A stretch of 64,000 nucleotides of DNA from Streptococcus mitis (GTDB lineage: Bacteria > Bacillota > Bacilli > Lactobacillales > Streptococcaceae). A program made the position numbers and the translations under genes. This document shows, piece after piece, positions 37,302 to 47,602 of the stretch. Below the pieces are notes generated by a model that made no database searches, was not told where the DNA came from, and saw nothing but the letters and a program-made list of their open reading frames with translations. The stretch covers positions 46,642 to 110,641 of the forward strand of contig NZ_CAMHZD010000006.1 in NCBI RefSeq assembly GCF_946190065.1. Reading direction: 5' to 3'. Position 1 is the first letter of the stretch. The number at the start of each line of letters is the position of its first letter.

Positions 37302-38096
37302 TTATTCTGCAGTATGGCTAGATGGTTTCAGTTTGTAACGGTCATAGAGTTTTTGCAAACTGCCGTCCTTGCTCCATTTGGTGACCAAGTTATCGAGATA
37401 GTCGTTGAGTTCTGTATTTGATTTCTTGGTAACGATACCGTAGTCAGATGGCTTGAAACTATCATCTAGTAGTTCTGTCCGCTTACTGATGTAGCCAGAT
37501 AGGATAGAACGGTCAACGGAAAAGGCATCAATACGATGGGCATGGAGAGAAGTAATCAATTCTGGATAGGAACCAAGTTCTACAAATTTAAACTTCAGGC
37601 CTTTCTTTTTACCCAGTTCGGTAATCAGGCGTTGGGTGATGGAACCTTGGGCAACTCCGATGGTTTTTCCGTTTAAATCCTCAATACTTTTGATTTTGGC
37701 AGACTTATTGACCAAAAAGCCAGAAGCGTCCGTGTAGTAGGGGCTTGTGAAGTTGTAGAGTTTTTTGCGTTCGTCTGTGATGGTGAAGGTTGCGATATCC
37801 ATATCGACCTGTTCGTTATCCAGGAGGGGTCCACGAGTTTGTGCTGTAACAGGCACATAGCGAATCTTGACCTTAAGCTCATCAGCTAGCATCTTGGCCA
37901 AGTCGGTTTCGATACCAGAATAGGTTCCTGTCTTGGGATCCTTGTAACCAAAATTGGGAACGTCTTGTTTCACACCGACAACTAGCTCGCCTCTCTTTTG
38001 AATGTCTGCGACACTGGTATCTGCCTGAACTGGTTTTGTAGCAGCAAGGCCGAAAAGGCTAATTAATAATGCTGATAAAAAGAATTTCTTTTTCAT
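37302..38096 (-). CDS. Amino-acid ABC transporter substrate-binding protein
   Basis: From the ATG at 38096 (GGAGGC upstream) the protein is 264 residues. It has an N-terminal signal (MKKKFFLSALLISLFGLAAT, then KPVQA) and a family 3 solute-binding core (RGELVVGVKQDVPNFGYKD to the C-terminus). No lipobox cysteine is present, so it looks processed by signal peptidase I rather than anchored as a lipoprotein, unlike most Gram-positive binding proteins. The frame stays open upstream to 38288, but that part lies within the ATPase gene. The ligand is probably a polar amino acid. Confidence 0.9.
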   Translation of the reverse strand: MKKKFFLSALLISLFGLAATKPVQADTSVADIQKRGELVVGVKQDVPNFGYKDPKTGTYSGIETDLAKMLADELKVKIRYVPVTAQTRGPLLDNEQVDMDIATFTITDERKKLYNFTSPYYTDASGFLVNKSAKIKSIEDLNGKTIGVAQGSITQRLITELGKKKGLKFKFVELGSYPELITSLHAHRIDAFSVDRSILSGYISKRTELLDDSFKPSDYGIVTKKSNTELNDYLDNLVTKWSKDGSLQKLYDRYKLKPSSHTAE

Positions 38097-38106
38097 AGAT
38101 GCCTCC

Positions 38107-38865
38107 TTATTTGACTTTGTCACTTTCGTGGTTGATGATTTTGCTGAGGAATTGTTGGGCACGAGGTTCGCTTGGATTGTCGAAAAAGTCATCGACATCT
38201 GTCGTATCCACCAAAACTTCTCCGTCAGCCATAAAGATGATGCGGTCAGCAACTTCACGGGCGAAGCCCATTTCATGAGTAACGACAATCATATTCATAC
38301 CATCGTGGGCTAATTTTTGCATAACTGCCAGAACATCGCCGATAGTTTCAGGGTCTAGGGCAGATGTTGGCTCATCAAAGAGGAGGAGTTCAGGATGCAT
38401 AGCGAGTCCACGTGCGATGGCAATCCGTTGTTTTTGTCCACCAGATAGCATGGCTGGATAAGAATCTTTCTTGTCCCACATATTTACAAATTCCAGATAT
38501 TTTTGGGCTGTCTTTTCAGCTTCTTTTTTATCAATTCCTAGAACTTTTATGGGTGCAAGTGTTACGTTTTCTAACACTGTTTTGTGGGGATAGAGGTTAA
38601 AATGTTGGAAAACCATACCAACTTCCTTGCGAAGAGGTACTAAATCTTTCTGGCTGGCACCAGCAACTTGGTGACCATTTACTAGAAGACTTCCTTTGTC
38701 GATAGCCTCTAAACCATTAATCGTACGGATAAGAGTGGACTTCCCAGAACCAGAAGGTCCAAGGAGGACAACGACTTGCCCTTTTTCAAAACGGAGATTG
38801 ATGTCGCGGAGTGCGTGGTAGTCTCCGTAATATTTTTCGACGTGTTCAAATTCTACTAAAGCCAT
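38107..38865 (-). CDS. Amino-acid ABC transporter ATPase
   Basis: This 252-residue GlnQ-type ATPase has Walker A GPSGSGKSTLI (about 34-44), signature LSGGQKQRIAIARGL (about 140-154), Walker B LLLFDEPTSALDPE and switch His in VVTHEMGF. It is the first gene of the leftward operon, with ten bases to the binding-protein gene. It has a good ribosome site (AAGGAGA) and shares an AT-rich 170-base spacer with the divergent recJ. Confidence 0.93.
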   Translation of the reverse strand: MALVEFEHVEKYYGDYHALRDINLRFEKGQVVVLLGPSGSGKSTLIRTINGLEAIDKGSLLVNGHQVAGASQKDLVPLRKEVGMVFQHFNLYPHKTVLENVTLAPIKVLGIDKKEAEKTAQKYLEFVNMWDKKDSYPAMLSGGQKQRIAIARGLAMHPELLLFDEPTSALDPETIGDVLAVMQKLAHDGMNMIVVTHEMGFAREVADRIIFMADGEVLVDTTDVDDFFDNPSEPRAQQFLSKIINHESDKVK

Positions 38866-38996
38866 AAGGAATCTCCTTTGTGTTAGATTTTATAACATGA
38901 TTCTACACCAAAAGATTTTTCTTGTCAAATCATATCAGAAAAAAGTTAGTAAAATTTTTGTAGAAAGCAATCAGGATAGAGAAAAAGCCTAAATCA

Positions 38997-39005
38997 TGTT
39001 ATAAT
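38997..39005 (+). promoter_or_regulatory. recJ promoter (extended -10)
   Basis: TGTTATAAT ends 36 bases before the likely recJ start. Confidence 0.65.
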
Positions 39006-39041
39006 GAAGCAATAGAATTCTTAGAAAGAGTGGATGTCTTT

Positions 39042-41264
39042 TTGATAACACCTACTTATGAATGGCAGTTTGCCCCGCAGGTTGAAGATGCAGATTTTAC
39101 AAAGATAGCCAAGAAGGCTGGACTGGGTCCTGAGGTGGCTCGGTTATTATTTGAAAGAGGAATTCAGGACCAAGAAAGTCTGAAGAAGTTTTTAGAACCT
39201 TCCTTGGAGGACTTGCACGACCCTTATCTGCTCCATGATATGGACAAGGCAGTGGAACGGATTCGTCAGGCCATTGAAGAAGGGGAAAATATCCTCGTTT
39301 ACGGTGATTATGATGCGGATGGTATGACTTCGGCTTCTATTGTCAAGGAAAGTTTGGAACAGCTTGGTGCCGAGTGTCGGGTTTATTTGCCCAATCGTTT
39401 TACAGACGGTTATGGACCTAATGCCAGTGTCTACAAATACTTTATCGAGCAAGAAGGAATTTCCTTGATTGTGACGGTGGATAATGGGGTTGCTGGTCAT
39501 GAGGCTATTGAACTGGCCCAGTCTATGGGAGTGGATGTCATTGTCACAGATCACCACTCTATGCCTGAAACCTTACCAGATGCCTACGCCATCGTTCACC
39601 CTGAACATCCAGATGCGGACTATCCTTTCAAATATTTGGCTGGTTGTGGAGTGGCCTTCAAGTTAGCTTGTGCCCTGTTAGAAGAAGTTCAAGTGGAATT
39701 GCTTGATTTGGTCGCTATTGGTACCATTGCAGATATGGTGAGTTTGACGGATGAGAACCGTATCTTGGTTCAATATGGTCTAGAAATGCTGGGGCATACT
39801 CAACGAATTGGTCTGCAAGAAATGCTGGACATGGCTGGGATTGCTGCCAACGAAGTAACAGAAGAAACGGTTGGTTTCCAGATTGCCCCTCGTTTGAATG
39901 CCTTGGGTCGCTTGGATGATCCTAATCCAGCCATTGATTTGTTGACTGGCTTTGATGATGAGGAGGCGCAAGAGATTGCCCTTATGATTCACCAGAAAAA
40001 TGAAGAGCGCAAGGAAATCGTGCAATCTATCTATGAGGAAGCCAAGACCATGGTGGATCCTGAGAAGAAGGTCCAAGTCTTGGCCAAGGAAGGTTGGAAT
40101 CCTGGGGTTCTAGGAATCGTAGCTGGTCGTTTGTTGGAAGAATTGGGGCAGACAGTCATTGTTCTTAATATAGAGGACGGTCGTGCCAAGGGTAGTGCTC
40201 GTAGTGTGGAAGCAGTGGATATTTTTGAGGCTCTGGATCCCCATCGAGACCTCTTTATCGCTTTCGGAGGCCATGCTGGCGCAGCTGGCATGACGCTGGA
40301 AGTTGAGAAACTTTCAGATTTATCTCAGGTTTTGGAAGATTATGTCCGTGAAAAAGGTGCAGATGCTAGTGGTAAGAACAAGTTAAATCTAGATGAAGAA
40401 CTGGATTTGGAGACACTTAGCTTGGAAACGGTTAAAAGTTTTGAACGTTTAGCACCTTTTGGAATGGACAATCAGAAACCTGTCTTTTATATAAAGGATT
40501 TTCAGGTCGAAAGTGCCCGTACCATGGGAGCAGGCAATGCCCATCTCAAGCTGAAAATCTCTAAGGGTGAAGCGAGTTTTGAAGTGGTAGCATTTGGACA
40601 AGGTAGATGGGCAACAGAATTTGCTCAAACCAAGAATCTAGAGTTGGCAGTCAAATTGTCTGTCAATCAATGGAATGGCCAAACTGCTCTCCAGTTGATG
40701 ATGGTGGATGCGCGTGTGGAGGGTGTTCAACTTTTTAACATCCGTGGGAAGAATGCAGTTTTGCCAGAAGGGGTTCCAGTCTTGGATTTCTCTGGAGAAG
40801 TGCCGGATTTAGCGACTAGTGAAGCGGTTGTCGTAAAAAACATACCTGAGGATATTACTCTGTTGAAAACCATTTTTCAGGAACAGAATTTCTCTGCCGT
40901 TTATTTCAAAAATGATATTGACAAGGCCTACTATCTGACAGGCTATGGGACTAGAGAGCAGTTTGCCAAATTGTACAAGACCATCTACCAGTTCCCAGAG
41001 TTTGATATTCGCTACAAACTGAAGGATTTGGCAGCTTATCTTAATATCCAACAAATCTTGCTGGTCAAGATGATTCAAGTATTTGAAGAGCTAGGCTTTG
41101 TGACGATCAAAGATGGTGTCATGACAGTCAATAAAGAGGCAGCAAAGCGGGAAATCGGAGAAAGTCAGATTTACCAAAATCTCAAACAAACCGTCAAAGA
41201 CCAAGAAATGATGGCGCTGGGTACCGTGCAAGAAATTTATGACTTTTTAATGGAAAAAGAATAG
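39042..41264 (+). CDS. recJ: Single-stranded-DNA exonuclease RecJ
   Basis: RecJ degrades single-stranded DNA 5' to 3' in recombination and repair. The 740-residue protein has the DHH-family motifs VYGDYDADGMTS (about 85-96) and VIVTDHHSMP (about 165-174), and the DHHA1 motif FGGHAGAAGMTLEV (about 405). An OB-like part and a Streptococcus-type C-terminal extension follow. I prefer the TTG at 39042 (product MITPTYEW...) because I remember the pneumococcal protein starting this way. GTG at 39030 is an alternative only four codons upstream. Neither has a perfect ribosome site. Confidence 0.92.
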   Translation: MITPTYEWQFAPQVEDADFTKIAKKAGLGPEVARLLFERGIQDQESLKKFLEPSLEDLHDPYLLHDMDKAVERIRQAIEEGENILVYGDYDADGMTSASIVKESLEQLGAECRVYLPNRFTDGYGPNASVYKYFIEQEGISLIVTVDNGVAGHEAIELAQSMGVDVIVTDHHSMPETLPDAYAIVHPEHPDADYPFKYLAGCGVAFKLACALLEEVQVELLDLVAIGTIADMVSLTDENRILVQYGLEMLGHTQRIGLQEMLDMAGIAANEVTEETVGFQIAPRLNALGRLDDPNPAIDLLTGFDDEEAQEIALMIHQKNEERKEIVQSIYEEAKTMVDPEKKVQVLAKEGWNPGVLGIVAGRLLEELGQTVIVLNIEDGRAKGSARSVEAVDIFEALDPHRDLFIAFGGHAGAAGMTLEVEKLSDLSQVLEDYVREKGADASGKNKLNLDEELDLETLSLETVKSFERLAPFGMDNQKPVFYIKDFQVESARTMGAGNAHLKLKISKGEASFEVVAFGQGRWATEFAQTKNLELAVKLSVNQWNGQTALQLMMVDARVEGVQLFNIRGKNAVLPEGVPVLDFSGEVPDLATSEAVVVKNIPEDITLLKTIFQEQNFSAVYFKNDIDKAYYLTGYGTREQFAKLYKTIYQFPEFDIRYKLKDLAAYLNIQQILLVKMIQVFEELGFVTIKDGVMTVNKEAAKREIGESQIYQNLKQTVKDQEMMALGTVQEIYDFLMEKE

Positions 41265-41272
41265 CAGATAGG

Positions 41273-41299
41273 AAAGAGTTGGGCAACCAGCTCTTTTTT
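41273..41299 (+). terminator. Rho-independent terminator after recJ
   Basis: The stem AAAGAG.TG / CA.CTCTTT is followed by T residues, eight bases past the stop. Confidence 0.8.
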
Positions 41300-41316
41300 G
41301 AAAACAAATCTTCATT

Positions 41317-41344
41317 TTGAAAATCATTAAAAAAATGGTATAAT
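41317..41344 (+). promoter_or_regulatory. Promoter of the RNase J2 gene
   Basis: TTGAAA (41317-41322), 16 bases, then TATAAT (41339-41344), preceded by TGG as an extended -10. The transcript would have a leader of about 85 bases with small stems (GGCTAAAAG...CTTTTAG). Confidence 0.8.
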
Positions 41345-41437
41345 GGTAGGAAAAGATTCGGCTAAAAGTAATAGTGCTTTTAGAATAAGAGGGTAAGCAA
41401 CCCTATAATCAAGATAAACTAAGCTTTCGGAGGAAAA

Positions 41438-43099
41438 ATGAGTAATATCAGTTTAACAACACTTGGTGGTGTGCGTGAAAATGGGAAAAATATGTATATC
41501 GCTGAAATCGATGGGTCTATTTTCGTTTTGGATGCAGGTCTGAAGTACCCTGAAAATGAACAACTAGGGGTGGACGTAGTTATTCCAAATATGGACTACC
41601 TTTTTGAAAATAGCGACCGTATCGCTGGCGTTTTCTTGACCCATGGGCATGCGGATGCCATTGGTGCTCTGCCTTATCTCTTGGCTGAAGCCAAGGTGCC
41701 TGTATTTGGCTCTGAACTGACCATTGAGTTGGCCAAACTCTTTGTCAAAGGAAATGATACGGTTAAGAAATTCAATGATTTCCATGTCATTGATGAGAAT
41801 ACGGAGATTGATTTTGGAGGGACTGTGGTTTCCTTCTTCCGTACGACCCACTCTATCCCAGAAAGTCTGGGTGTGGTCTTGAAGACAGCTGAAGGAAGCA
41901 TCGTTTATACAGGTGACTTCAAATTTGACCAGACAGCTAGTGAATCCTATGCGACAGACTTCGCTCGTTTGGCAGAAATCGGTCGTGATGGAGTTCTAGC
42001 TCTTCTTAGCGATTCAGCCAATGCGGACAGTAATATCCAAGTGGCTAGCGAAAGTGAAGTTGGGGACGAGATCACTCAAACCATTTCGGACTGGGATGGT
42101 CGTATCATTGTTGCAGCAGTAGCTAGCAACCTCTCTCGTATCCAGCAGGTGTTTGACGCTGCGGATGCAACAGGCCGCCGTGTGGTCTTGACAGGATTTG
42201 ATATTGAAAATATCGTCCGTACTGCTATTCGCCTTAAGAAATTGTCTCTAGCTAACGAGAGTCTTTTGATTAAGCCAAAAGATATGTCTCGCTTTGAAGA
42301 CCATGAGTTGATTATCCTTGAGACAGGTCGTATGGGTGAGCCTATCAACGGTCTTCGCAAGATGTCGATTGGTCGCCACCGTTATGTGGAAATCAAGGAC
42401 GGTGACCTAGTTTATATTGTAACCACTCCGTCTATCGCTAAAGAAGCAGTCATGGCGCGTGTGGAAAACATGATTTACCAAGCTGGCGGAGTTGTCAAAC
42501 TGATCACTCAAAGCTTGCGTGTGTCAGGACATGGAAATGCGCGTGATTTGCAGTTGATGATCAATCTCTTGCAACCCAAGTATCTCTTCCCAATTCAAGG
42601 AGAATACCGCGAGTTGGATGCCCATGCTAAGGCTGCTATGGCAGTTGGGATGTTGCCAGAACGCATTTTTATCCCTAAAAAGGGAACCAGCATGGCTTAT
42701 GAGAATGGAGACTTTGTCCCAGCTGGAGCGGTTTCGGCAGGGGATGTCTTGATTGACGGGAATGCCATTGGTGATGTTGGCAATGTGGTTCTTCGTGACC
42801 GTAAGGTCTTGTCAGAAGATGGAATTTTCATCGTCGCAATCACCGTTAACCGTCGTGAGAAGAAAATTGTGGCCAAGGCTCGTGTGCATACGCGTGGATT
42901 TGTTTATCTCAAGAAGAGTCGTGATATTCTCCGTGAAAGTTCAGAATTGATTAACCAGACGGTAGAAGACTATCTTCAAGGAGATGACTTTGACTGGGCA
43001 GACCTCAAAGGGAAGGTTCGTGATAATCTTACCAAGTACCTCTTTGACCAAACCAAGCGTCGTCCAGCTATTTTACCAGTAGTCATGGAAGCGAAATAA
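41438..43099 (+). CDS. rnjB: Ribonuclease J2
   Basis: This 553-residue beta-CASP metallo-beta-lactamase-fold ribonuclease acts in mRNA decay with RNase J1. The metal site reads LTHGHADAIG, where the canonical RNase J1 motif is HGHEDHIG. Loss of those metal-binding residues is typical of the J2 paralogue, whose own nuclease activity is weak and which works in a J1-J2 complex. Later motifs include IVYTGDFKFD and SGHGNARDLQLMINLLQPKYLFPIQGE in two adjoining stretches. A strong promoter and GGAGG ribosome site precede it. Confidence 0.92.
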   Translation: MSNISLTTLGGVRENGKNMYIAEIDGSIFVLDAGLKYPENEQLGVDVVIPNMDYLFENSDRIAGVFLTHGHADAIGALPYLLAEAKVPVFGSELTIELAKLFVKGNDTVKKFNDFHVIDENTEIDFGGTVVSFFRTTHSIPESLGVVLKTAEGSIVYTGDFKFDQTASESYATDFARLAEIGRDGVLALLSDSANADSNIQVASESEVGDEITQTISDWDGRIIVAAVASNLSRIQQVFDAADATGRRVVLTGFDIENIVRTAIRLKKLSLANESLLIKPKDMSRFEDHELIILETGRMGEPINGLRKMSIGRHRYVEIKDGDLVYIVTTPSIAKEAVMARVENMIYQAGGVVKLITQSLRVSGHGNARDLQLMINLLQPKYLFPIQGEYRELDAHAKAAMAVGMLPERIFIPKKGTSMAYENGDFVPAGAVSAGDVLIDGNAIGDVGNVVLRDRKVLSEDGIFIVAITVNRREKKIVAKARVHTRGFVYLKKSRDILRESSELINQTVEDYLQGDDFDWADLKGKVRDNLTKYLFDQTKRRPAILPVVMEAK

Positions 43100-43106
43100 T
43101 TGTTGA

Positions 43107-43946
<840 letters not shown>

Positions 43947-44008
43947 TTTAGCTTTCTTTCAGCTTGTTTTAGTAAAATAGACTTTATTTGCTAGAAAGGT
44001 GGAGGAAC

Positions 44009-44710
44009 ATGCGCTGGATTTTTCGTTTGATAGGGGCTTTCTTTTCTTTTGTGTGGCGTTTGTTTTGGCGTCTAGTTTGGATAGCTTTTCTTTTGTGTGC
44101 TTTTGCTTTTGGACTTCTCTGGTATCTGAACGGTGATTTTCAAGGAGCGCTAAAGCAAGCAGAACGGTCAGTCAAGATTGGTAAACAAAGTATCGACCAA
44201 TGGGAAAAAACAGGGCAACTGCCTAAGTTGAACCAGACAGATAGCCACCAACACTCTGAAGGAAGGTGGCCGCAGGCTTCTGCTCGTATTTACCTAGATC
44301 CGCAGATAGATTCACGCTTTCAAGAAGCTTATGTAGAAGCGATTCAGAATTGGAATCAAACTGGTGCCTTTAAGTTTGAACTGGTGACTGAGGCCAGCAA
44401 GGCAGATATCTTGGCTACGGAGATGAATGACGGAGGTACTCCTGTGGCAGGAGAGGCAGAAAGTCAGACCAATCTCTTGACGGGGCAATTCTTGTCTGTC
44501 ACGGTACGGTTGAATCACTATTATCTGTCCAATCCAAACTATGGCTATTCCTATGAGCGCATTGTCCATACGGCGGAACATGAGTTGGGTCATGCGATTG
44601 GCTTGGACCATACAGATGAGAAGTCTGTCATGCAACCTGCAGGTTCCTTTTATGGTATTCAGGAAGAGGATGTCGAAAGACTTCAAAAAATATATGAGAC
44701 CAATGAGTAG
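44009..44710 (+). CDS. Membrane-anchored zinc metalloprotease (metzincin/matrixin-like)
   Basis: The 233-residue protein starts at the ATG of 44009, which has GGTGGAGG upstream; an in-frame TTG at 43988 is less likely. One N-terminal membrane helix (about 5-38) is followed by an outside domain. That domain holds the full metzincin zinc motif HELGHAIGLDH (about 191-201) and a Met-turn-like SVMQP nine residues later. The protein is small for the class. The substrate is unknown; the location suggests cell-surface processing. A terminator overlaps its stop codon. Confidence 0.85.
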   Translation: MRWIFRLIGAFFSFVWRLFWRLVWIAFLLCAFAFGLLWYLNGDFQGALKQAERSVKIGKQSIDQWEKTGQLPKLNQTDSHQHSEGRWPQASARIYLDPQIDSRFQEAYVEAIQNWNQTGAFKFELVTEASKADILATEMNDGGTPVAGEAESQTNLLTGQFLSVTVRLNHYYLSNPNYGYSYERIVHTAEHELGHAIGLDHTDEKSVMQPAGSFYGIQEEDVERLQKIYETNE

Positions 44711-44735
44711 GGAGGCTATCTTTCCCTACTTTTTT
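44706..44735 (+). terminator. Terminator overlapping the metalloprotease stop codon
   Basis: The stem AGTAGGGA / TCCCTACT contains the TAG stop and is followed by T residues that run into the uvrC -10. Confidence 0.85.
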
Positions 44736-44743
44736 GCTATAAT
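44735..44743 (+). promoter_or_regulatory. uvrC promoter (extended -10)
   Basis: TGCTATAAT ends six bases before the uvrC ATG, so transcription should begin at or next to the start codon. Confidence 0.7.
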
Positions 44744-44749
44744 GGAACT

Positions 44750-46597
44750 ATGAATAACTTGATTAAATCAAAACTAGAGCTCTTGCCGACCAGCCCTGGT
44801 TGCTACATTCACAAGGATAAAAACGGCACCATTATCTATGTAGGAAAGGCTAAAAATCTGCGTAACCGCGTGAGGTCTTATTTCCGTGGAAGTCATGATA
44901 CCAAAACAGAGGCCTTGGTGTCTGAAATTGTGGATTTTGAATTTATCGTTACTGAGTCCAATATTGAGGCACTTCTCCTAGAAATCAACCTGATCAAGGA
45001 AAACAAGCCTAAGTACAATATCATGCTCAAGGATGATAAGTCCTATCCTTTCATCAAAATCACCCATGAACGCTATCCTCGTTTGATTATCACCCGTCAG
45101 GTCAAGAAGGACGGCGGTCTCTACTTTGGACCTTATCCAGATGTAGGGGCAGCCAATGAAATCAAGCGGTTGCTGGATCGAATTTTCCCTTTTAGAAAGT
45201 GTACCAATCCACCGTCTAAGGTTTGCTTTTATTACCATATCGGTCAATGTATGGCCCATACCATCTGTAAGAAGGATGAGGACTATTTCAAGTCTATGGC
45301 TCAGGAGGTTTCTGATTTTCTGAAAGGGCAAGATGACAAAATCATTAATGACCTAAAGGGAAAAATGGCAGCGGCAGCCCAGACTATGGAATTTGAACGT
45401 GCAGCGGAATACCGTGACCTAATTCAGGCTATTGGAACACTTCGAACCAAGCAACGGGTCATGGCTAAGGATCTCCAAAATCGGGATGTCTTTGGCTACT
45501 ATGTGGACAAGGGATGGATGTGTGTTCAGGTTTTCTTTGTCCGTCAGGGAAAACTCATTGAGCGCGATGTCAATCTCTTTCCCTACTACAATGATCCGGA
45601 TGAGGATTTCTTGACCTATGTGGGACAATTCTATCAAGAAAAATCTCACCTAGTTCCTAATGAGGTGCTGATTCCGCAGGATATTGACGAAGAAGCCGTC
45701 AAGGTCTTAGTGGATACTAAGATTCTCAAACCCCAGCGTGGTGAGAAAAAGCAACTGGTCAATTTGGCTATAAAGAATGCTCGAGTCAGTCTAGAGCAGA
45801 AGTTCAACCTGTTAGAGAAATCTGTCGAAAAGACACAAGGAGCTATTGAAAATCTAGGTCGTTTGCTCCAAATACCGACCCCAGTCCGCATCGAATCCTT
45901 CGATAACTCTAATATCATGGGGACCAGTCCTGTTTCAGCCATGGTGGTCTTTGTCAACGGCAAACCAAGTAAGAAAGATTACCGTAAGTATAAAATCAAG
46001 ACCGTAGTCGGGCCAGACGACTATGCGAGTATGAGAGAAGTCATTCGCAGGCGCTATGGTCGAGTACAGCGTGACGGTTTGACTCCTCCAGATTTGATTG
46101 TCATCGATGGGGGACAAGGTCAAGTCAATATCGCCAAGCAAGTCATACAAGAGGAACTGGGTCTGGATATTCCCATTGCAGGTTTGCAAAAAAATGACAA
46201 GCACCAAACCCATGAATTACTTTTTGGAGATCCACTTGAGGTGGTGGAGTTGTCTCGCAATTCTCAGGAATTTTTCCTGCTCCAACGTATCCAAGATGAG
46301 GTCCACCGCTTTGCTATTACTTTCCACCGTCAACTGCGCTCCAAAAATTCTTTTTCATCACAACTGGATGGAATTGAAGGGCTGGGACCTAAACGCAAGC
46401 AGAATCTCATGAAGCATTTCAAGTCTTTGAGCAAAATCAAGGAAGCCAGTGTGGATGAGATTGTTGATGTTGGAGTACCTAGAACGGTTGCAGAGGCTGT
46501 ACAGAGGAAGTTGAACCCGCAGGAAGAAGAGGAATTAGCTCAAGTGGCGGAAGAAAGAGTAGATTATCAAACGGAAGGAAACCACAATGAACCATAA
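44750..46597 (+). CDS. uvrC: Excinuclease ABC subunit C
   Basis: UvrC makes the two incisions of nucleotide excision repair. The 615-residue protein has the GIY-YIG domain (about 10-95, [20 protein letters not shown]), a UVR motif ([11 protein letters not shown] near 215) and an RNase H-like endonuclease domain ([12 protein letters not shown] near 385, VIDGGQGQV near 450). A tandem helix-hairpin-helix end ([19 protein letters not shown]) closes it. The metallophosphoesterase gene overlaps its last ten bases. Confidence 0.96.
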   Translation: MNNLIKSKLELLPTSPGCYIHKDKNGTIIYVGKAKNLRNRVRSYFRGSHDTKTEALVSEIVDFEFIVTESNIEALLLEINLIKENKPKYNIMLKDDKSYPFIKITHERYPRLIITRQVKKDGGLYFGPYPDVGAANEIKRLLDRIFPFRKCTNPPSKVCFYYHIGQCMAHTICKKDEDYFKSMAQEVSDFLKGQDDKIINDLKGKMAAAAQTMEFERAAEYRDLIQAIGTLRTKQRVMAKDLQNRDVFGYYVDKGWMCVQVFFVRQGKLIERDVNLFPYYNDPDEDFLTYVGQFYQEKSHLVPNEVLIPQDIDEEAVKVLVDTKILKPQRGEKKQLVNLAIKNARVSLEQKFNLLEKSVEKTQGAIENLGRLLQIPTPVRIESFDNSNIMGTSPVSAMVVFVNGKPSKKDYRKYKIKTVVGPDDYASMREVIRRRYGRVQRDGLTPPDLIVIDGGQGQVNIAKQVIQEELGLDIPIAGLQKNDKHQTHELLFGDPLEVVELSRNSQEFFLLQRIQDEVHRFAITFHRQLRSKNSFSSQLDGIEGLGPKRKQNLMKHFKSLSKIKEASVDEIVDVGVPRTVAEAVQRKLNPQEEEELAQVAEERVDYQTEGNHNEP

Positions 46598-47420
46598 AAT
46601 CGCAATTTTATCAGATATTCATGGCAATACAACTGCCCTAGAAGCAGTGATTGCAGATGCTAAAAATCAAGGAGTCAGTGAATACTGGCTTCTGGGAGAT
46701 ATTTTTCTTCCCGGTCCCGGTGCAAATGACTTGGTCGCCCTGTTAAAGGACCTTCCTATAACAGCCAGTGTTCGAGGCAATTGGGATGATTGTGTCCTTG
46801 AGGCCTTGGATGGTGAATATGGTTTGGAACATCCACAAGAAATCCAGTCAATGCGAATGACCCAGTTTTTGATGGAGCGAATGGATCCTGCAACGATTGT
46901 CTGGCTACGAAGCTTGCCTTTGCTAGAAAAGAAAGAAGTTGACGGACTGCGCTTTTCTCTCTCTCATAATTTACCTGACAAAAACTATGGTGGGGACCTA
47001 CTGGTTGATAATGATACGGAGAAATTTGACCAACTCCTAGATGATGAAACCGACGTGGCAGTCTATGGTCATGTTCACAAGCAGTTGCTTCGTTATGGCA
47101 GTCAAGGGCAACAAATCATCAATCCAGGTTCGATTGGTATGCCCTATTTTAATTGGGAGGCGTTAAAAAATCACCGTGCCCAGTATGCCGTGATAGAAGT
47201 TGAAGATGGGGAATTACTCAATATCCAATTTCGTAAAGTCGCTTATGATTATGAAGCGGAGTTAGAATTGGCCAAGTCCAAGGGGCTTCCCTTTATCGAA
47301 ATGTATGAAGAGCTACGAAGAGAAGACAACTATCAGGGGCACAATCTGGAACTATTAGCAAGCTTAATAGAAAAGCATGGGTATGTAGAAGATGTGAAGG
47401 ATTATTTTGATTTTTTGTAA
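46587..47420 (+). CDS. Calcineurin-like metallophosphoesterase
   Basis: This 277-residue phosphoesterase has the metal motifs [15 protein letters not shown] (about 6-20), [10 protein letters not shown] (about 35), VRGNWDD (about 60) and YGHVHKQL (about 155), matching the YfcE/diadenosine-phosphatase class. The substrate is not determinable. It overlaps uvrC by 11 bases with GGAAACC as ribosome site, so the two are co-expressed, and a strong terminator follows. Confidence 0.9.
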   Translation: MNHKIAILSDIHGNTTALEAVIADAKNQGVSEYWLLGDIFLPGPGANDLVALLKDLPITASVRGNWDDCVLEALDGEYGLEHPQEIQSMRMTQFLMERMDPATIVWLRSLPLLEKKEVDGLRFSLSHNLPDKNYGGDLLVDNDTEKFDQLLDDETDVAVYGHVHKQLLRYGSQGQQIINPGSIGMPYFNWEALKNHRAQYAVIEVEDGELLNIQFRKVAYDYEAELELAKSKGLPFIEMYEELRREDNYQGHNLELLASLIEKHGYVEDVKDYFDFL

Positions 47421-47449
47421 GAGTTTCCTAAAATAACCAATGCAAACTA

Positions 47450-47479
47450 AAAAAGCGATTGGCTGGTCCAATCGCTTTT
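47450..47479 (+). terminator. Rho-independent terminator after the phosphoesterase gene
   Basis: The perfect stem AAAAGCGATTGG / CCAATCGCTTTT with a five-base loop is symmetrical enough to act both ways. Confidence 0.9.
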
Positions 47480-47489
47480 AGTATATCTT

Positions 47490-47602
47490 ATACTCAATGA
47501 AAATCAAAGAACAAACTAGGAAGCTAGCCGTAGGTTGCTCAAAGCACAGCTTTGAGGTTGCAGATAAAGCTGACGTGGTTTGAAGAGATTTTCGAAGAGT
47601 AT
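47490..47602 (-). repeat. BOX element (with boxB-like middle), minus orientation
   Basis: Read on the minus strand it starts ATACTCTTCGAAAATCTC and ends CATTGAGTAT. The middle carries TTATCTGCAACCTCAAAGC, a boxB-like piece, while the boxA core is shortened. It lies between convergent genes, and its minus-strand start overlaps the stop of the lipoprotein gene by one base. Confidence 0.9.

Noticed and set aside
39030-39042. GTG at 39030 as the definite recJ start
   Set aside because: It is possible, but the TTG four codons later gives the N-terminus I remember for the pneumococcal protein. Neither start has a decisive ribosome site.
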